DNA of 64,000 nt, taken from NCBI RefSeq assembly GCF_029961765.1, contig NZ_CP124681.1, positions 2,480,001 to 2,544,000 on the forward strand, given 5' to 3'. The notes under the pieces were generated by a model that was not told the origin of the DNA, searched no databases, and worked only from the letters and a program-made list of their open reading frames with translations. A program made the position numbers and the translations under genes. This stretch comes from Nocardioides sp. QY071 (lineage in GTDB: Bacteria > Actinomycetota > Actinomycetes > Propionibacteriales > Nocardioidaceae). Positions 23,553 through 32,100 of this stretch are shown here, piece after piece; the stretch's first letter is position 1, and each line of letters opens with the position of its first letter.

Positions 23553-24110
23553 ATGGGACGCACCGGGAAGCCGGCCGACCTCGTCGGACGCAACCTGCGG
23601 GCGCTGCACGGTGCGCTCGAGCACAGCGTCACGATCCAGATGACCCGGTTGCAGGGCCTGATGGACGACCTCGTCGCCCGCGGATCGCTGACCCGAGCCG
23701 AGGCCGACAACCTGCTCGGCCAGCTGGTCAGCACCGGCAAGGCTTACTCCCAGGCGCTGCTGCAGGTGCTCGACACCGTGCGCCAGGTCCCGAAGCTGCC
23801 GACACCCAAGCTGCCGACACCCAAGCTTCCGCTGCCGACGCAGCTGGTGCCGACGCAGCTGGTGCCGACCCAGCTGATCGCGGGACGCCGTAGGTCTGAT
23901 CCCGCTCCCTCGGCCGCGGGCGAGCCGGAGGTGCCGGACAACGTCGAGTCCCTCGTCCTCCCCGACCTCCAGGCCCTCACCGTCGCGCAGGTGAAGACCC
24001 GCCTCGGCGGCATCGGCCCCGACGAGCTGCGGCGGCTGCGCGAGCGGGAGGTCGCCGGCAAGAACCGCAAGGGTGTCCTCGTCGAGATCGACCGGTTGCT
24101 GAAGGACTGA
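23553..24110 (+). CDS. Phasin-like protein with Pro-rich repeat linker
   Basis: 185 residues. The N-terminal half is a helical, coiled-coil-prone segment (VTIQMTRLQGLMDDLVARG, SLTRAEADNLLGQLVSTGKA) like actinobacterial phasin or granule-associated proteins. Next comes a linker of repeated KLPTP and TQLVP units coded by 15-bp repeats (about 23793-23870). The C-terminus, LTVAQVKTRLGGIGPDELRRL to NRKGVLVEIDRLL, is a short helical domain seen in the same family. Polyhydroxyalkanoate granule binding is possible, but no pha gene is nearby. Preceded by GAGGCA-type purines; start taken at ATG 23553. Confidence 0.6.
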   Translation: MGRTGKPADLVGRNLRALHGALEHSVTIQMTRLQGLMDDLVARGSLTRAEADNLLGQLVSTGKAYSQALLQVLDTVRQVPKLPTPKLPTPKLPLPTQLVPTQLVPTQLIAGRRRSDPAPSAAGEPEVPDNVESLVLPDLQALTVAQVKTRLGGIGPDELRRLREREVAGKNRKGVLVEIDRLLKD

Positions 24111-24228
24111 CCGACCAGCTCGACGGATCGACCCGTGTCCCGCGCGAAAGCGGCCTGCCTGTAACGAATCCGGGCCGCCCGCCGCTGTGAGGGAGGAAGA
24201 GCTCGGGACACCGGAGAGAGTGGGAATC

Positions 24229-25605
24229 GTGCGGTTCGTGTGGGACAGGTCGACGGTCGGTACGACGCGGGGACTGGTGGCGATGGCGGTGGCGGTGCTG
24301 CTCGGGGCGGCGCTGTTGGTGGCCGCGCCGGGCCGGGTGGACGCGGCGGGCGCCGACACCGTCGGCAGGACCGCGGCGAAGCGGGCGCCGGACCCGGCGT
24401 ACGTCGTGGCGCCGGGGATCGTGTTCAACCACCCGTTCCGCGGCACCAAGAAGAAGACGAAGATCCAGCGCAAGATCATCAAGACCGTCAAGAACGTCCC
24501 CGCGGGGGAGTCGATCCGGCTGATGACGTGGAACTTCGACTCGCCGAGGCTGGCGAAGGTCTTCATCAACGCCCACAAGCGCGGCGTCTCGGTGCAGATC
24601 ATCATGTCCCGCGGCCTGGCGAAGGGGCAGGGGCCGGGGCGGTCGTACCCGACCCTGCGCAAGGCGCTGGCCAAGGGCAGCCCGGACCGGCCCAAGGAGC
24701 TGCGCAGCTGGATCCGGACCTGCTCCTCGACCTGTCGCGGCAAGGGCGGCGCGATGCACGACAAGCTGATGCTGGTGAGCCGGTCCGGCGCGACGAGCTG
24801 GATCGCGATGCAGGGCTCGGGCAACTTCACGGGCGCCGCCGCGGTGCAGCAGTTCAACGACTGGACCACGATCACCGAGAACCAGCCGCTCTACGACGGC
24901 TGGATGACGATGTGGAAGCAGGCCAAGAAGGACAAGCCGGCGAAGGTGCTGCGGTTCACCGTGCCGAGCACCACCACCCCGGGCTCGACCATCACCTCGA
25001 TGTTCGCGCCCCACAAGAAGAAGGTCGACCCGGCGCTCAAGGTCCTCAACCAGGTCCAGTGCGCGGGTGCGACGAACGTCCCGGGCGGACGGACCAAGGT
25101 GCGGATCGCGAACGCCGTGTGGGGTGACCAGCGTGGCGTCAAGGTCGCCCGCAAGGTGCGCGCGCTGGCCAACGAGGGCTGCGACGTACGCATCGTGTTC
25201 ATGATGATGCCGCTGAAGATCCGCAACATCCTGCGCGGCCTGCCGGCGAAGCAGATGGTCTACATCACCGGCGCGACGGCCAACAAGTTCAAGGACCGCT
25301 ACGTCCACCTGAAGGGCCTGTCGGTGCAGGGCAACGTCGCCGGGCGCACCGACGGCAACGCGGTGCTGTCCAGCAGCGAGAACTGGACCAAGCTCGGCTG
25401 GCACTCCGACGAGCAGAACGTGATCTTCTGGGACGACGCCGCGATGGCGGAGAAGTACGCCGGCTGGGTGGACCTGATCTACCGCCAGGCGCCGCGCAGC
25501 CTCAACAACTACGTCCCCTCCGCCGACCCGAACGGCCGGGTCGTGCCCGGCACCGAGTTCCTCGGTCCGAAGGACTACCCGTTCGAGGAGCTGGAGCTCT
25601 ACTGA
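24229..25605 (+). CDS. Secreted phospholipase D-like protein
   Basis: About 458 residues with an N-terminal signal peptide (GLVAMAVAVLLGAALLVAA, cleavage near VDAAGA). Two HxK half-motifs, HDKLMLV with QGSGNFTG and HLKGLSV with LSSSENWT, mark a two-domain PLD fold. In both, the Asp that normally completes HxKxxxxD is absent, while the GSxN-type Asn/Ser residues remain. An exported nuclease or phospholipase of altered activity is plausible. GTG 24229 is chosen since GGAGAG lies upstream and the basic n-region follows; GTG 24187 is an alternative. Confidence 0.7.
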   Translation: MRFVWDRSTVGTTRGLVAMAVAVLLGAALLVAAPGRVDAAGADTVGRTAAKRAPDPAYVVAPGIVFNHPFRGTKKKTKIQRKIIKTVKNVPAGESIRLMTWNFDSPRLAKVFINAHKRGVSVQIIMSRGLAKGQGPGRSYPTLRKALAKGSPDRPKELRSWIRTCSSTCRGKGGAMHDKLMLVSRSGATSWIAMQGSGNFTGAAAVQQFNDWTTITENQPLYDGWMTMWKQAKKDKPAKVLRFTVPSTTTPGSTITSMFAPHKKKVDPALKVLNQVQCAGATNVPGGRTKVRIANAVWGDQRGVKVARKVRALANEGCDVRIVFMMMPLKIRNILRGLPAKQMVYITGATANKFKDRYVHLKGLSVQGNVAGRTDGNAVLSSSENWTKLGWHSDEQNVIFWDDAAMAEKYAGWVDLIYRQAPRSLNNYVPSADPNGRVVPGTEFLGPKDYPFEELELY

Positions 25606-25611
25606 CGAGCC

Positions 25612-25824
25612 TCACCCGCCCGGCGTCTGGCTGCTGTTGCGGCGGGTGCCGTCGGGGTCGTCGGTGCGCTCCTCGGACTCCTCGAGGATCGCCGCGGCCT
25701 GGTCGACGGGATCATCGGATCCGGCCTCCTGCTCCTCGGGCAGGAGCTCGGCGCGCTCGCTCACGCGCTCGTCGTCCCGGCGCTGGTCGTGCTGGTCGTC
25801 CTGGTCGTCGGCTGTGCCACCCAT
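25612..25824 (-). CDS. Small acidic hypothetical protein
   Basis: 70 residues, very hydrophilic: MGGTADDQDDQHDQRRDDER, then AELLPEEQEAGSDDPVDQAA, AILEESEERT and a polar tail. The LLPEEQEAGSDDP segment recurs, as I recall, in small actinobacterial proteins of unknown function. Probably disordered. It converges on the PLD gene with six bases between them. Confidence 0.55.
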   Translation of the reverse strand: MGGTADDQDDQHDQRRDDERVSERAELLPEEQEAGSDDPVDQAAAILEESEERTDDPDGTRRNSSQTPGG

Positions 25825-25885
25825 GGTGGCGACGTACCCTGTACTCCTGGGCGCACACGTCCACCTCGGTGCCGCGAGAGGCTGC

Positions 25886-26368
25886 TCAGTGCTCGAGCGA
25901 GTCGTCCCAGCGGTTGGCGATCAGCTTGAAGCTGGGGGTGTCGTCGAGCGAGGTCATCGCCTCGTAGATGCGCTCGTACTGCGTCGACGCGATCCGCCAG
26001 GTGCCGTCGTCGTCGCGGCGGTAGGAGTCGACGTAGTACCCGCCACCGCGGATCTGGACCTTGAAGTCGGGCACGATCACGGTGTCCTCGAACGCCCACG
26101 AGGCGGTGGCGGTGTCGCCGTCGACGTCGATCTCGGGGTGGTTGGCGATGTGGATGGTGATGATCCCCGGGCCGAGGTTCTTGGCCATGTAGTCCACGAC
26201 CGCGTCGCGGCTGTCGAAGTGCAACGGCTCGCCCATCGCCTGGGTGCCGTACCTCGCATCCACGTCCTCGGCCAGGCAGTCGGCGTACTCGTCCCACTTC
26301 TTCAGGTCGAGGGTGCGGAAGTAGCGGTGCTTGAGGCGCTTGATCTCCTCGATCGCGGCAAGGTCCAT
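25886..26368 (-). CDS. NTF2-like (SnoaL-type) protein behind a KstR box
   Basis: A 160-residue alpha+beta-barrel protein: IEEIKRLKHRYFRTLDLKKW with DEYADCLAEDV at the start, AVVDYMAKNLGPGIITIHIA, and GTWRIASTQYERIYE near the end. This layout is the SnoaL/BaiE-like NTF2 fold, used by small dehydratases and isomerases, including steroid and bile-acid enzymes. It starts 10 bp from a TAGAACGTGTTCTA site matching the KstR motif, so cholesterol-responsive control is likely. A steroid-modifying role is inferred; the reaction is unknown. Confidence 0.7.
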   Translation of the reverse strand: MDLAAIEEIKRLKHRYFRTLDLKKWDEYADCLAEDVDARYGTQAMGEPLHFDSRDAVVDYMAKNLGPGIITIHIANHPEIDVDGDTATASWAFEDTVIVPDFKVQIRGGGYYVDSYRRDDDGTWRIASTQYERIYEAMTSLDDTPSFKLIANRWDDSLEH

Positions 26369-26378
26369 GCCCGCACTG

Positions 26379-26392
26379 TAGAACGTGTTCTA
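26379..26392. promoter_or_regulatory. KstR-type operator
   Basis: TAGAACGTGTTCTA fits the KstR motif TnnAACnnGTTnnA in every fixed position. It lies 10 bp before the NTF2-like gene and 43 bp before the divergent DksA/TraR-type gene. KstR is the TetR repressor of upper cholesterol catabolism in actinobacteria. Confidence 0.85.
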
Positions 26393-26435
26393 GAAATGGT
26401 CGAGGGTGTCGGAGGGCGATGGCAACATCGGCGGG

Positions 26436-26765
26436 GTGGACGATGTGCGGGAGCTGCTGGTGGCCGAGCGGGACGAGGCCCGGCGGCGCCTGGCCGACCT
26501 GACCGGCAGCTTCGACGAGGTCGTCGCCGCGTCCCGTGACACCAACGCCGACGACGAGCACGACCCCGAGGGCGCCACGATCGCCTTCGAGCGCTCGCAG
26601 CTGGCGACCCTGGTGGCGCAGGTACGACGGCACCTCGCCGAGGTGGACGCCGCCCTGGTGCGGCTGGAAGCCGGCACGTACGGCGCGTGCGAGACGTGCG
26701 GCCGGCCGATCGCCGCAGGCCGGCTCGAGGTGCGCCCCACCGCCCGCACCTGCGTCGGCTGCTGA
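26436..26765 (+). CDS. DksA/TraR-type zinc-finger protein
   Basis: 109 residues. A helical coiled-coil (VRELLVAERDEARRRLADL to FERSQLATLVAQVRRHLAEV) is followed by a four-cysteine zinc finger, YGACETCGRPI and ARTCVGC. These are hallmarks of DksA/TraR proteins, which bind the RNA polymerase secondary channel. Acidic residues at the hairpin tip (DEHDPEGATIAFE) are present. GTG 26436 is preferred; GTG 26406 is possible. It is divergent from the KstR-box gene and may share that operator. Confidence 0.72.
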   Translation: MDDVRELLVAERDEARRRLADLTGSFDEVVAASRDTNADDEHDPEGATIAFERSQLATLVAQVRRHLAEVDAALVRLEAGTYGACETCGRPIAAGRLEVRPTARTCVGC

Positions 26766-27206
26766 TCAGCCGGACAGCTCGAACAGGGACACGACGATCC
26801 CCTCCGGCCCGCGCACGTAGGCCATCCGCACGCTGCCCTGGTAGTCCCCGATCCCGCCGACCAGGCCGTACCCGTCGGCGGCGACCGCGTCGACGGCGGC
26901 CTCGAGGTCCTCGACCTCGAAGGACACGTTGCGCAGGCCGACCTCGTTGGCCAGCGCGTCGGGCGAGCCGGGCAGGTGCTCGGGCGTCACGAAGCTCGAC
27001 AGCTCCAGACGCGGCCCGCCGCCGGGCACGCGGAGCATCGCGATCCGGCAGTGTGCGCCCGGGAGGGCGCACACGGTCTCCACGAACTCACCCGCCACCT
27101 CCCCGGTGCCCTCGACCTCGAGCCCGAGGCGGACGAAGAACGCGGTGGCTGCGTCGAGGTCGGCGACGGTGATGCCGACGTGGTCGAAGCGTCGTACGTG
27201 CGTCAT
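26766..27206 (-). CDS. VOC-family protein (methylmalonyl-CoA epimerase-like)
   Basis: 146 residues: FDHVGITVADLDAATAFFVR at the N-terminus, RLELSSFVTPE in the middle and GPEGIVVSLFELSG at the C-terminus. His, Glu and the final Glu occupy the usual VOC metal-ligand places. Substrate unknown; lactoylglutathione-lyase-like annotations are common for such proteins. Its stop directly follows that of the DksA-like gene (convergent), and its start is 30 bp from arr (divergent). Confidence 0.72.
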   Translation of the reverse strand: MTHVRRFDHVGITVADLDAATAFFVRLGLEVEGTGEVAGEFVETVCALPGAHCRIAMLRVPGGGPRLELSSFVTPEHLPGSPDALANEVGLRNVSFEVEDLEAAVDAVAADGYGLVGGIGDYQGSVRMAYVRGPEGIVVSLFELSG

Positions 27207-27236
27207 GGGCTACATCCTGCCGCCTACTCTGGCCCG

Positions 27237-27647
27237 GTGAGTGACACGCTTGACGACGGACCGTTCTTCCACGGCACGAAGGCCGACCTGCAGGTCGGCG
27301 ACCTGCTCACCGCGGGCTTCCGGTCCAACTACCGGCCCGAGGTCGTGATGAACCACGTGTACTTCACCGCCCTGCCCGACGGGGCCGGCCTGGCCGCCGA
27401 GCTCGCACCCGGCCCTGCCGAGCCGCGCGTCTACGCCGTCGAACCGACCGGCGACTTCGAGAACGACCCGAACGTCACCGACAAGAAGTTCCCCGGCAAC
27501 CCCACCCGGTCCTACCGCAGCCGGGAGCCGCTGCGCGTCGTCGGCGAGGTCCACGACTGGACGCGGCTGACCCCCGAGGCGCTCGCCACCTGGCGCGAGC
27601 GGTTGGCGGAGCTGCGGGACAGTGAGCGGGGCGAGATCATCAACTGA
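27237..27647 (+). CDS. arr: Rifamycin ADP-ribosyltransferase (Arr)
   Basis: 136 residues, closely matching Arr: FFHGTKADLQVGDLLTAGF, SNYRPEVVMNHVYFTAL and the signature DPNVTDKKFPGNPTRSYRSR, ending in EPLRVVGEVHDW. Arr transfers ADP-ribose from NAD to the C23 hydroxyl of rifamycins, which inactivates them. GTG 27237 is used. Standing alone between VOC genes, it is probably a resident gene of the kind widespread in actinobacteria, not part of a mobile cassette: no integrase or transposase is near. Confidence 0.9.
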   Translation: MSDTLDDGPFFHGTKADLQVGDLLTAGFRSNYRPEVVMNHVYFTALPDGAGLAAELAPGPAEPRVYAVEPTGDFENDPNVTDKKFPGNPTRSYRSREPLRVVGEVHDWTRLTPEALATWRERLAELRDSERGEIIN

Positions 27648-27675
27648 GTGGGCGACCCGTGGAGCCGCCGCGGAC

Positions 27676-28149
27676 TCACTCCCCGTCGTACGCCGTCTGC
27701 AGTTGGGCGACGTCGATCTTGCTCATCGTCAGCATCGCCCGGCACACCCGCTGGTTCGCCTCGCTCGTGTAGTCACCGCTGAGCTCCTCGAGCTCGACGG
27801 GGACGACCTGCCAGGAGACGCCGAACTTGTCCTTGCACCAGCCGCACGGGCCGGGCTCGCCGCCGTCGGCGGTGAGCAGGTCCCAGTAGTGGTCGACCTC
27901 CTCCTGGCCCTGGACGCGCAGGTAGAACGAGAACGCCTCGTTGAGGTGGAACTCCGGGCCGGCGTTGAGGCCGATCACGTCGTGGCCGGCGACGGTGAAC
28001 TCGACGACCTCGGCGACGGAGGTGCCAGGCTCGGTCCATGCCGTGACGACATCGCCGACCGACGAGCCCGGGATGTGCTCGGCGTAGAACTTCGCGGCCT
28101 CGACCGCCTTGTCGTTGCCGAACCACAGGTGGGTGCGTACCGAAACCAT
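27676..28149 (-). CDS. PhnB-like VOC protein
   Basis: 157 residues: VSVRTHLWFGNDKAVEAAKFYAEHIP, then FTVAGHDVIGLNAGPEFHLN, EEVDHYWDLLTADGGEPGPC and GWCKDKFGVSWQVVPVEL. This is the PhnB/3-dmu-9_3-mt type of VOC domain, found in many proteins of unknown role. ATG 28149 is preferred over an upstream codon because GAGGAG lies seven bases before it. It is transcribed in the same direction as the next VOC gene. Confidence 0.75.
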   Translation of the reverse strand: MVSVRTHLWFGNDKAVEAAKFYAEHIPGSSVGDVVTAWTEPGTSVAEVVEFTVAGHDVIGLNAGPEFHLNEAFSFYLRVQGQEEVDHYWDLLTADGGEPGPCGWCKDKFGVSWQVVPVELEELSGDYTSEANQRVCRAMLTMSKIDVAQLQTAYDGE

Positions 28150-28235
28150 GGGGATCTCCTCGAGTCCGTGGGCCCCTCGGTCGAGGGCCGCTGTCAGGAA
28201 CGACCCGGGCTCGGCGCAGGACTCATCGCGGTGGC

Positions 28236-28628
28236 TCAGTCGAGACAGAACTCGTTGCCCTCGATGTCGAGCATGTTCTGGCACGACTCGTTCTCGTCGT
28301 CGGCGAGGAGGAGCGTGCCCCGGCGGGCACCGAGGGCCTCCAGGCGGGTCGCCTCGGCTTCGAGGGCAGCCAAGCGCTCGGCGCCGGTCAGGCCGGTCCC
28401 GACGCGGACGTCGAGGTGGACCCGGTTCTTGACGACCTTGTCCTCGGGGACCCGCTGGAAGTACAGCCGCGGCCCGGCGCCGGTGGGGTCCTGGCAGGCG
28501 GCCCAGGCGTCCTCGGGGTCGGGCGGGTGAGGCGGGTCGACGTACCCGAGCGTGGCCTTCCAGAAGTCGGCGACGGCCCGCGGGCTCGCGCAGTCGAAGG
28601 TCACCTGTACCTGACGCACCGAGGTCAT
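28236..28628 (-). CDS. VOC-family protein
   Basis: 130 residues: VQVTFDCASPRAVADFWKAT, LYFQRVPEDKVVKNRVHLDV and the end DIEGNEFCLD. It belongs to the glyoxalase-like group with a C-terminal GNEFC motif, common in actinobacteria and of unassigned substrate. It lies 86 bp upstream of the PhnB-like gene on the same strand, so the two may be cotranscribed. Confidence 0.72.
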   Translation of the reverse strand: MTSVRQVQVTFDCASPRAVADFWKATLGYVDPPHPPDPEDAWAACQDPTGAGPRLYFQRVPEDKVVKNRVHLDVRVGTGLTGAERLAALEAEATRLEALGARRGTLLLADDENESCQNMLDIEGNEFCLD

Positions 28629-28699
28629 GCGGGCAGCCTAGGCAGGCGGCCCAGGCACGTGGCCTCGACGGCGTGCGCCGGGGCCACGTGCTGCATCGG

Positions 28700-29038
28700 T
28701 CACCAGGAGAACGGGCCGTAGTAGTCGGCGTGCTGGTCGCGCGACTCGTCGCCCCAGCGGTCGGCGTCGTGGTCCGGCGCCGCCTTGATCTGGTCCTTGG
28801 TCATGTTCACCATGACCGACTCGTCGTCATGGTTGACGCCGGTGATGGCGCCGGCCGGGATCAGCCGCTTCTTGCCGAAGATCCACGGGCCGGTGTCGAC
28901 GACGACGTGCGCGTCGTCGACCTCGTTGGTCGCGTCGTCGATCTTGCCGATCGATCCGTCGGTCGCCTCGACGCTGTAGCCGACCAGGTCGCCACCCTCC
29001 AGCCACGAGGTCTCCCGGTAGTTCCACACATTGCTCAT
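28700..29038 (-). CDS. PRC-barrel domain protein
   Basis: 112 residues. The PRC barrel is in the first two thirds: VGYSVEATDGSIGKIDDATN, GPWIFGKKRLIPAGAITGVN and SVMVNMTKDQIKAAPD. The tail is acidic and aromatic (DRWGDESRDQHADYYGPFSW). Such proteins are usually stress-related or membrane-associated adaptors of unknown partner. ATG 29038 follows GGGGAGAG. It is divergent from dnaE2; the LexA box is 94 bp away and nearer dnaE2. Confidence 0.72.
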   Translation of the reverse strand: MSNVWNYRETSWLEGGDLVGYSVEATDGSIGKIDDATNEVDDAHVVVDTGPWIFGKKRLIPAGAITGVNHDDESVMVNMTKDQIKAAPDHDADRWGDESRDQHADYYGPFSW

Positions 29039-29132
29039 CTGAACTCTCCCCCCTTGTAGTCGAGTCCTGCGCGGTACCCGGACGTGCCCGCCGGAAACAG
29101 AAGGACGGGGTACGGCAGGGGAGGTCTTGAGA

Positions 29133-29148
29133 TCGAACATGTGTTCGA
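29133..29148. promoter_or_regulatory. LexA (SOS) box upstream of dnaE2
   Basis: TCGAACATGTGTTCGA matches the actinobacterial SOS consensus TCGAAC-N4-GTTCGA perfectly. It ends 13 bp before the dnaE2 start, a spacing like that at imuA'. Confidence 0.92.
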
Positions 29149-29161
29149 TTAGCCTCACTCC

Positions 29162-32100
29162 ATGGGCTGGAACAACCCCCCGGTCCCGTGGAGCGAGCTC
29201 GAGCGGCGGCTGTCCGGGCGCGCACCCGCGCTCGAGGCGCCGGTCTCGCGCCGCAAGCGGCCGCGCGTCGAGCCGGACGAGGTGGTCCGGCCGACCGCGT
29301 CGACGCCGTACGCCGAGCTCCACTGCCACAGCCACTTCAGCTTCCTCGACGGCGCCAGCTCTCCCGGCGACCTGGTCAAGGAGGCCGTCCGGCTCGGGCT
29401 CGACGCGCTCGCGTTGACCGACCACGACGGGTTCGCGGGGGCACCACTGTTCGCGGAGGCGGGGGCGGACTACGAGCTGCGGACGGTCTACGGCGCTGAG
29501 CTGACCCTCGACGTGCACCGCTCCCAGAACGGCATCCCCGACCCCGAGGGCAGCCACCTGCTGGTGCTCGCGCGCGGGGTGGAGGGCTACCACCGGTTGT
29601 CGGGGGCGATCACCGAGGCCGGACTGCGCGCGCCGGAGAAGGGCAGTCCGGCCCACGACCTCGACGAGCTCGCCGAGCGGGGCCGCGGGCACTGGGTGGT
29701 GCTGACCGGGTGCCGCAAGGGCACGGTCCGCCAGGCGCTGGCGGCCGGGGGACCGGCCGCGGCCGCAGGAGCCCTCGACCACCTCGTCGACCGGTTCGGT
29801 CGCGAGCACGTCGTGGTCGAGCTGACCGCCAGCGACCACCCCGGCGGGGAGGAGGACAACGACCTGCTGGCCCGGATCGCCGATGACCGCGGCCTGCCGG
29901 TGCTGGCGACGGGCAACGTCCACTTCGCGGTGCCGGAGAAGCGGCGGCTGGCGGCGGCGGTGGCGGCGGTGCGTGCCCGGCGCAGCATCGCCGAGCTCGA
30001 CGGCTGGCTCGACCTGTCCGGTGGGGCGCACCTGCGCAGCGGGGAGGAGATGCTGCGCCGGTTCGCGCACCGCCCCGACGCCGTACGTCGATCGGTCGCC
30101 CTCGCCGGCGAGCTCGCCTTCGACCTGCGCAAGGCCTCGCCCCGGCTGCCGAAGCAGGGCATCCCCGAGGGGCGTACGCCGGGCGAGCACCTGCGCGACC
30201 TGCTGGAGCGGGGCTTCGCGGAGAGGTACGCGCACGAGCCGCACGCCGAGGCGGCCAGGCAGCGGGTCGAGGCCGAGATGAAGGTGATCTTGGAGAAGGA
30301 CTTCGCCGGCTACTTCATCATCGTGCACGACATCGTCGCGTTCGCCCGCGAGCAGAGGATCCTGTGCCAGGGCAGGGGATCGGCGGCGAGCAGCGCGGTC
30401 TGCTACGCGCTCGGGATCACCGCCATCGACTCGGTCTTCTACAACCTGCCGTTCGAGCGGTTCATCTCCCAGCACCGCGAGGAGGAGCCCGACATCGACG
30501 TCGACTTCGACTCCGACCGGCGCGAGGAGGTGATCCAGTGGGTCTACGACACCTACGGCCGCCGCAACGCCGCGCAGGTGTGCAACGTGATCAGCTATCG
30601 CCCGCGGATGGCGGTGCGCGACGCCGCGAAGGCGCTCGGCCACTCGACGGGGCAGCAGGACGCCTGGTCCAAGCAGGTCGACAGCTGGGGGAGCGACATC
30701 GAGAAGGACCTCGGCATCCCCGACCCCGTCGTCGCCCTGGCCGAGGAGCTGATCGGCGCCCCCCGCCACCTCGGCATCCACTCCGGCGGCATGGTCCTCA
30801 CCGAGCGCCCGATCGGGGAGGTCTGCCCGATCGAGAAGGCGCGGATGGACAAGCGGACCGTGCTGCAGTGGGACAAGGACGGCTGCGAGTCGATGGGGCT
30901 GGTGAAGTTCGACCTGCTCGGCCTCGGCATGCTCGGCGCGCTCGACCACATGATCCGCCTCGTCGCCGAGCACCTCGGCCAGGAGTGGACGCTCGCGACG
31001 CTGCCCAAGGAGGAGCCCGAGGTCTACGAGATGCTCGGCCGCGCCGACTCGATCGGCGTCTTCCAGGTCGAGTCCCGCGCCCAGATCGGCACCCTGCCAC
31101 GGCTCAAGCCGGAGAGGTTCTACGAGCTCGCCATCGAGATCGCGCTGATCCGCCCCGGCCCGATCCAGGGCGGTGCGGTCCACCCCTACATCCGCCGCAA
31201 GACCGGGCGGGAGAAGGTGACCTACCCGCACCCGCTGCTCGAGCCGATCCTGGACCGCACGCTCGGCGTCCCCCTGTTCCAGGAGCAGCTCATGCAGATG
31301 GCGGTCGCGCTGGGCGACTGCAGCCCCGACGACGCCGATCTGCTGCGCCGGGCGATGGGCTCCAAGCGGGGCATCGAGCGGATCGAGAAGGTCAAGGACA
31401 AGCTGTACTCCGGCATGGCACGCAAGGGCATCACCGGCGATGCCGCCGACGCGATCTACGTCCAGGTGCTGTCCTTCGCGGGCTTCGGGTTCGCCGAGTC
31501 CCACGCGCTCAGCTTCGCGCTGCTCGTCTACGCCTCGTCCTGGTTCAAGCTGCACTACCCGGCGGCCTTCCTGGCCGGGCTGCTGCGCAACCAGCCGATG
31601 GGCTTCTACTCCCCGCAGTCCCTGGTCGCCGACGCGCGCCGCCACGGTGTCGTCGTACTCCCGCCCGACCTGGCCACATCCGAGGTCCAGGCCGGGCTCG
31701 AGCCCAGTGGCGGCGAGTGCGACGACCCGCTGCGCTACGACGGCACGCTGGCCGTGCGTCTGGGGCTCGACGCGGTCAAGGGGATCGGCAGTGAGGTCGC
31801 GACCCGGATCGTGACGGCCCGCGCGGAGGCGCCGTACGCCGACATCCGCGACCTCTCCCGCCGCGCCGGGCTGACCCAGGCCCAGCTCGAGGCGCTCGCC
31901 ACCGCCGGCGCGCTCGACGGGTTCGGGCTCGACCGACGCCAGGCGCTGTGGATGGCCGGGTACGCCGAGGACAGTGGCCAGCTGCCCGGCAGCACCCCCG
32001 CCCCCGCACCACCGACGCTGCCGGACATGACGCCGCTGGAGGTGACCCTCGCCGACCTGTGGGCGACCCGGATCTCGACCGACGTCCATCCGATCCAGCA

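Noticed and set aside
27237..27647. arr as part of a mobile resistance cassette
   Set aside because: No attC, integrase, transposase or other resistance gene is adjacent; base use matches the neighbours.
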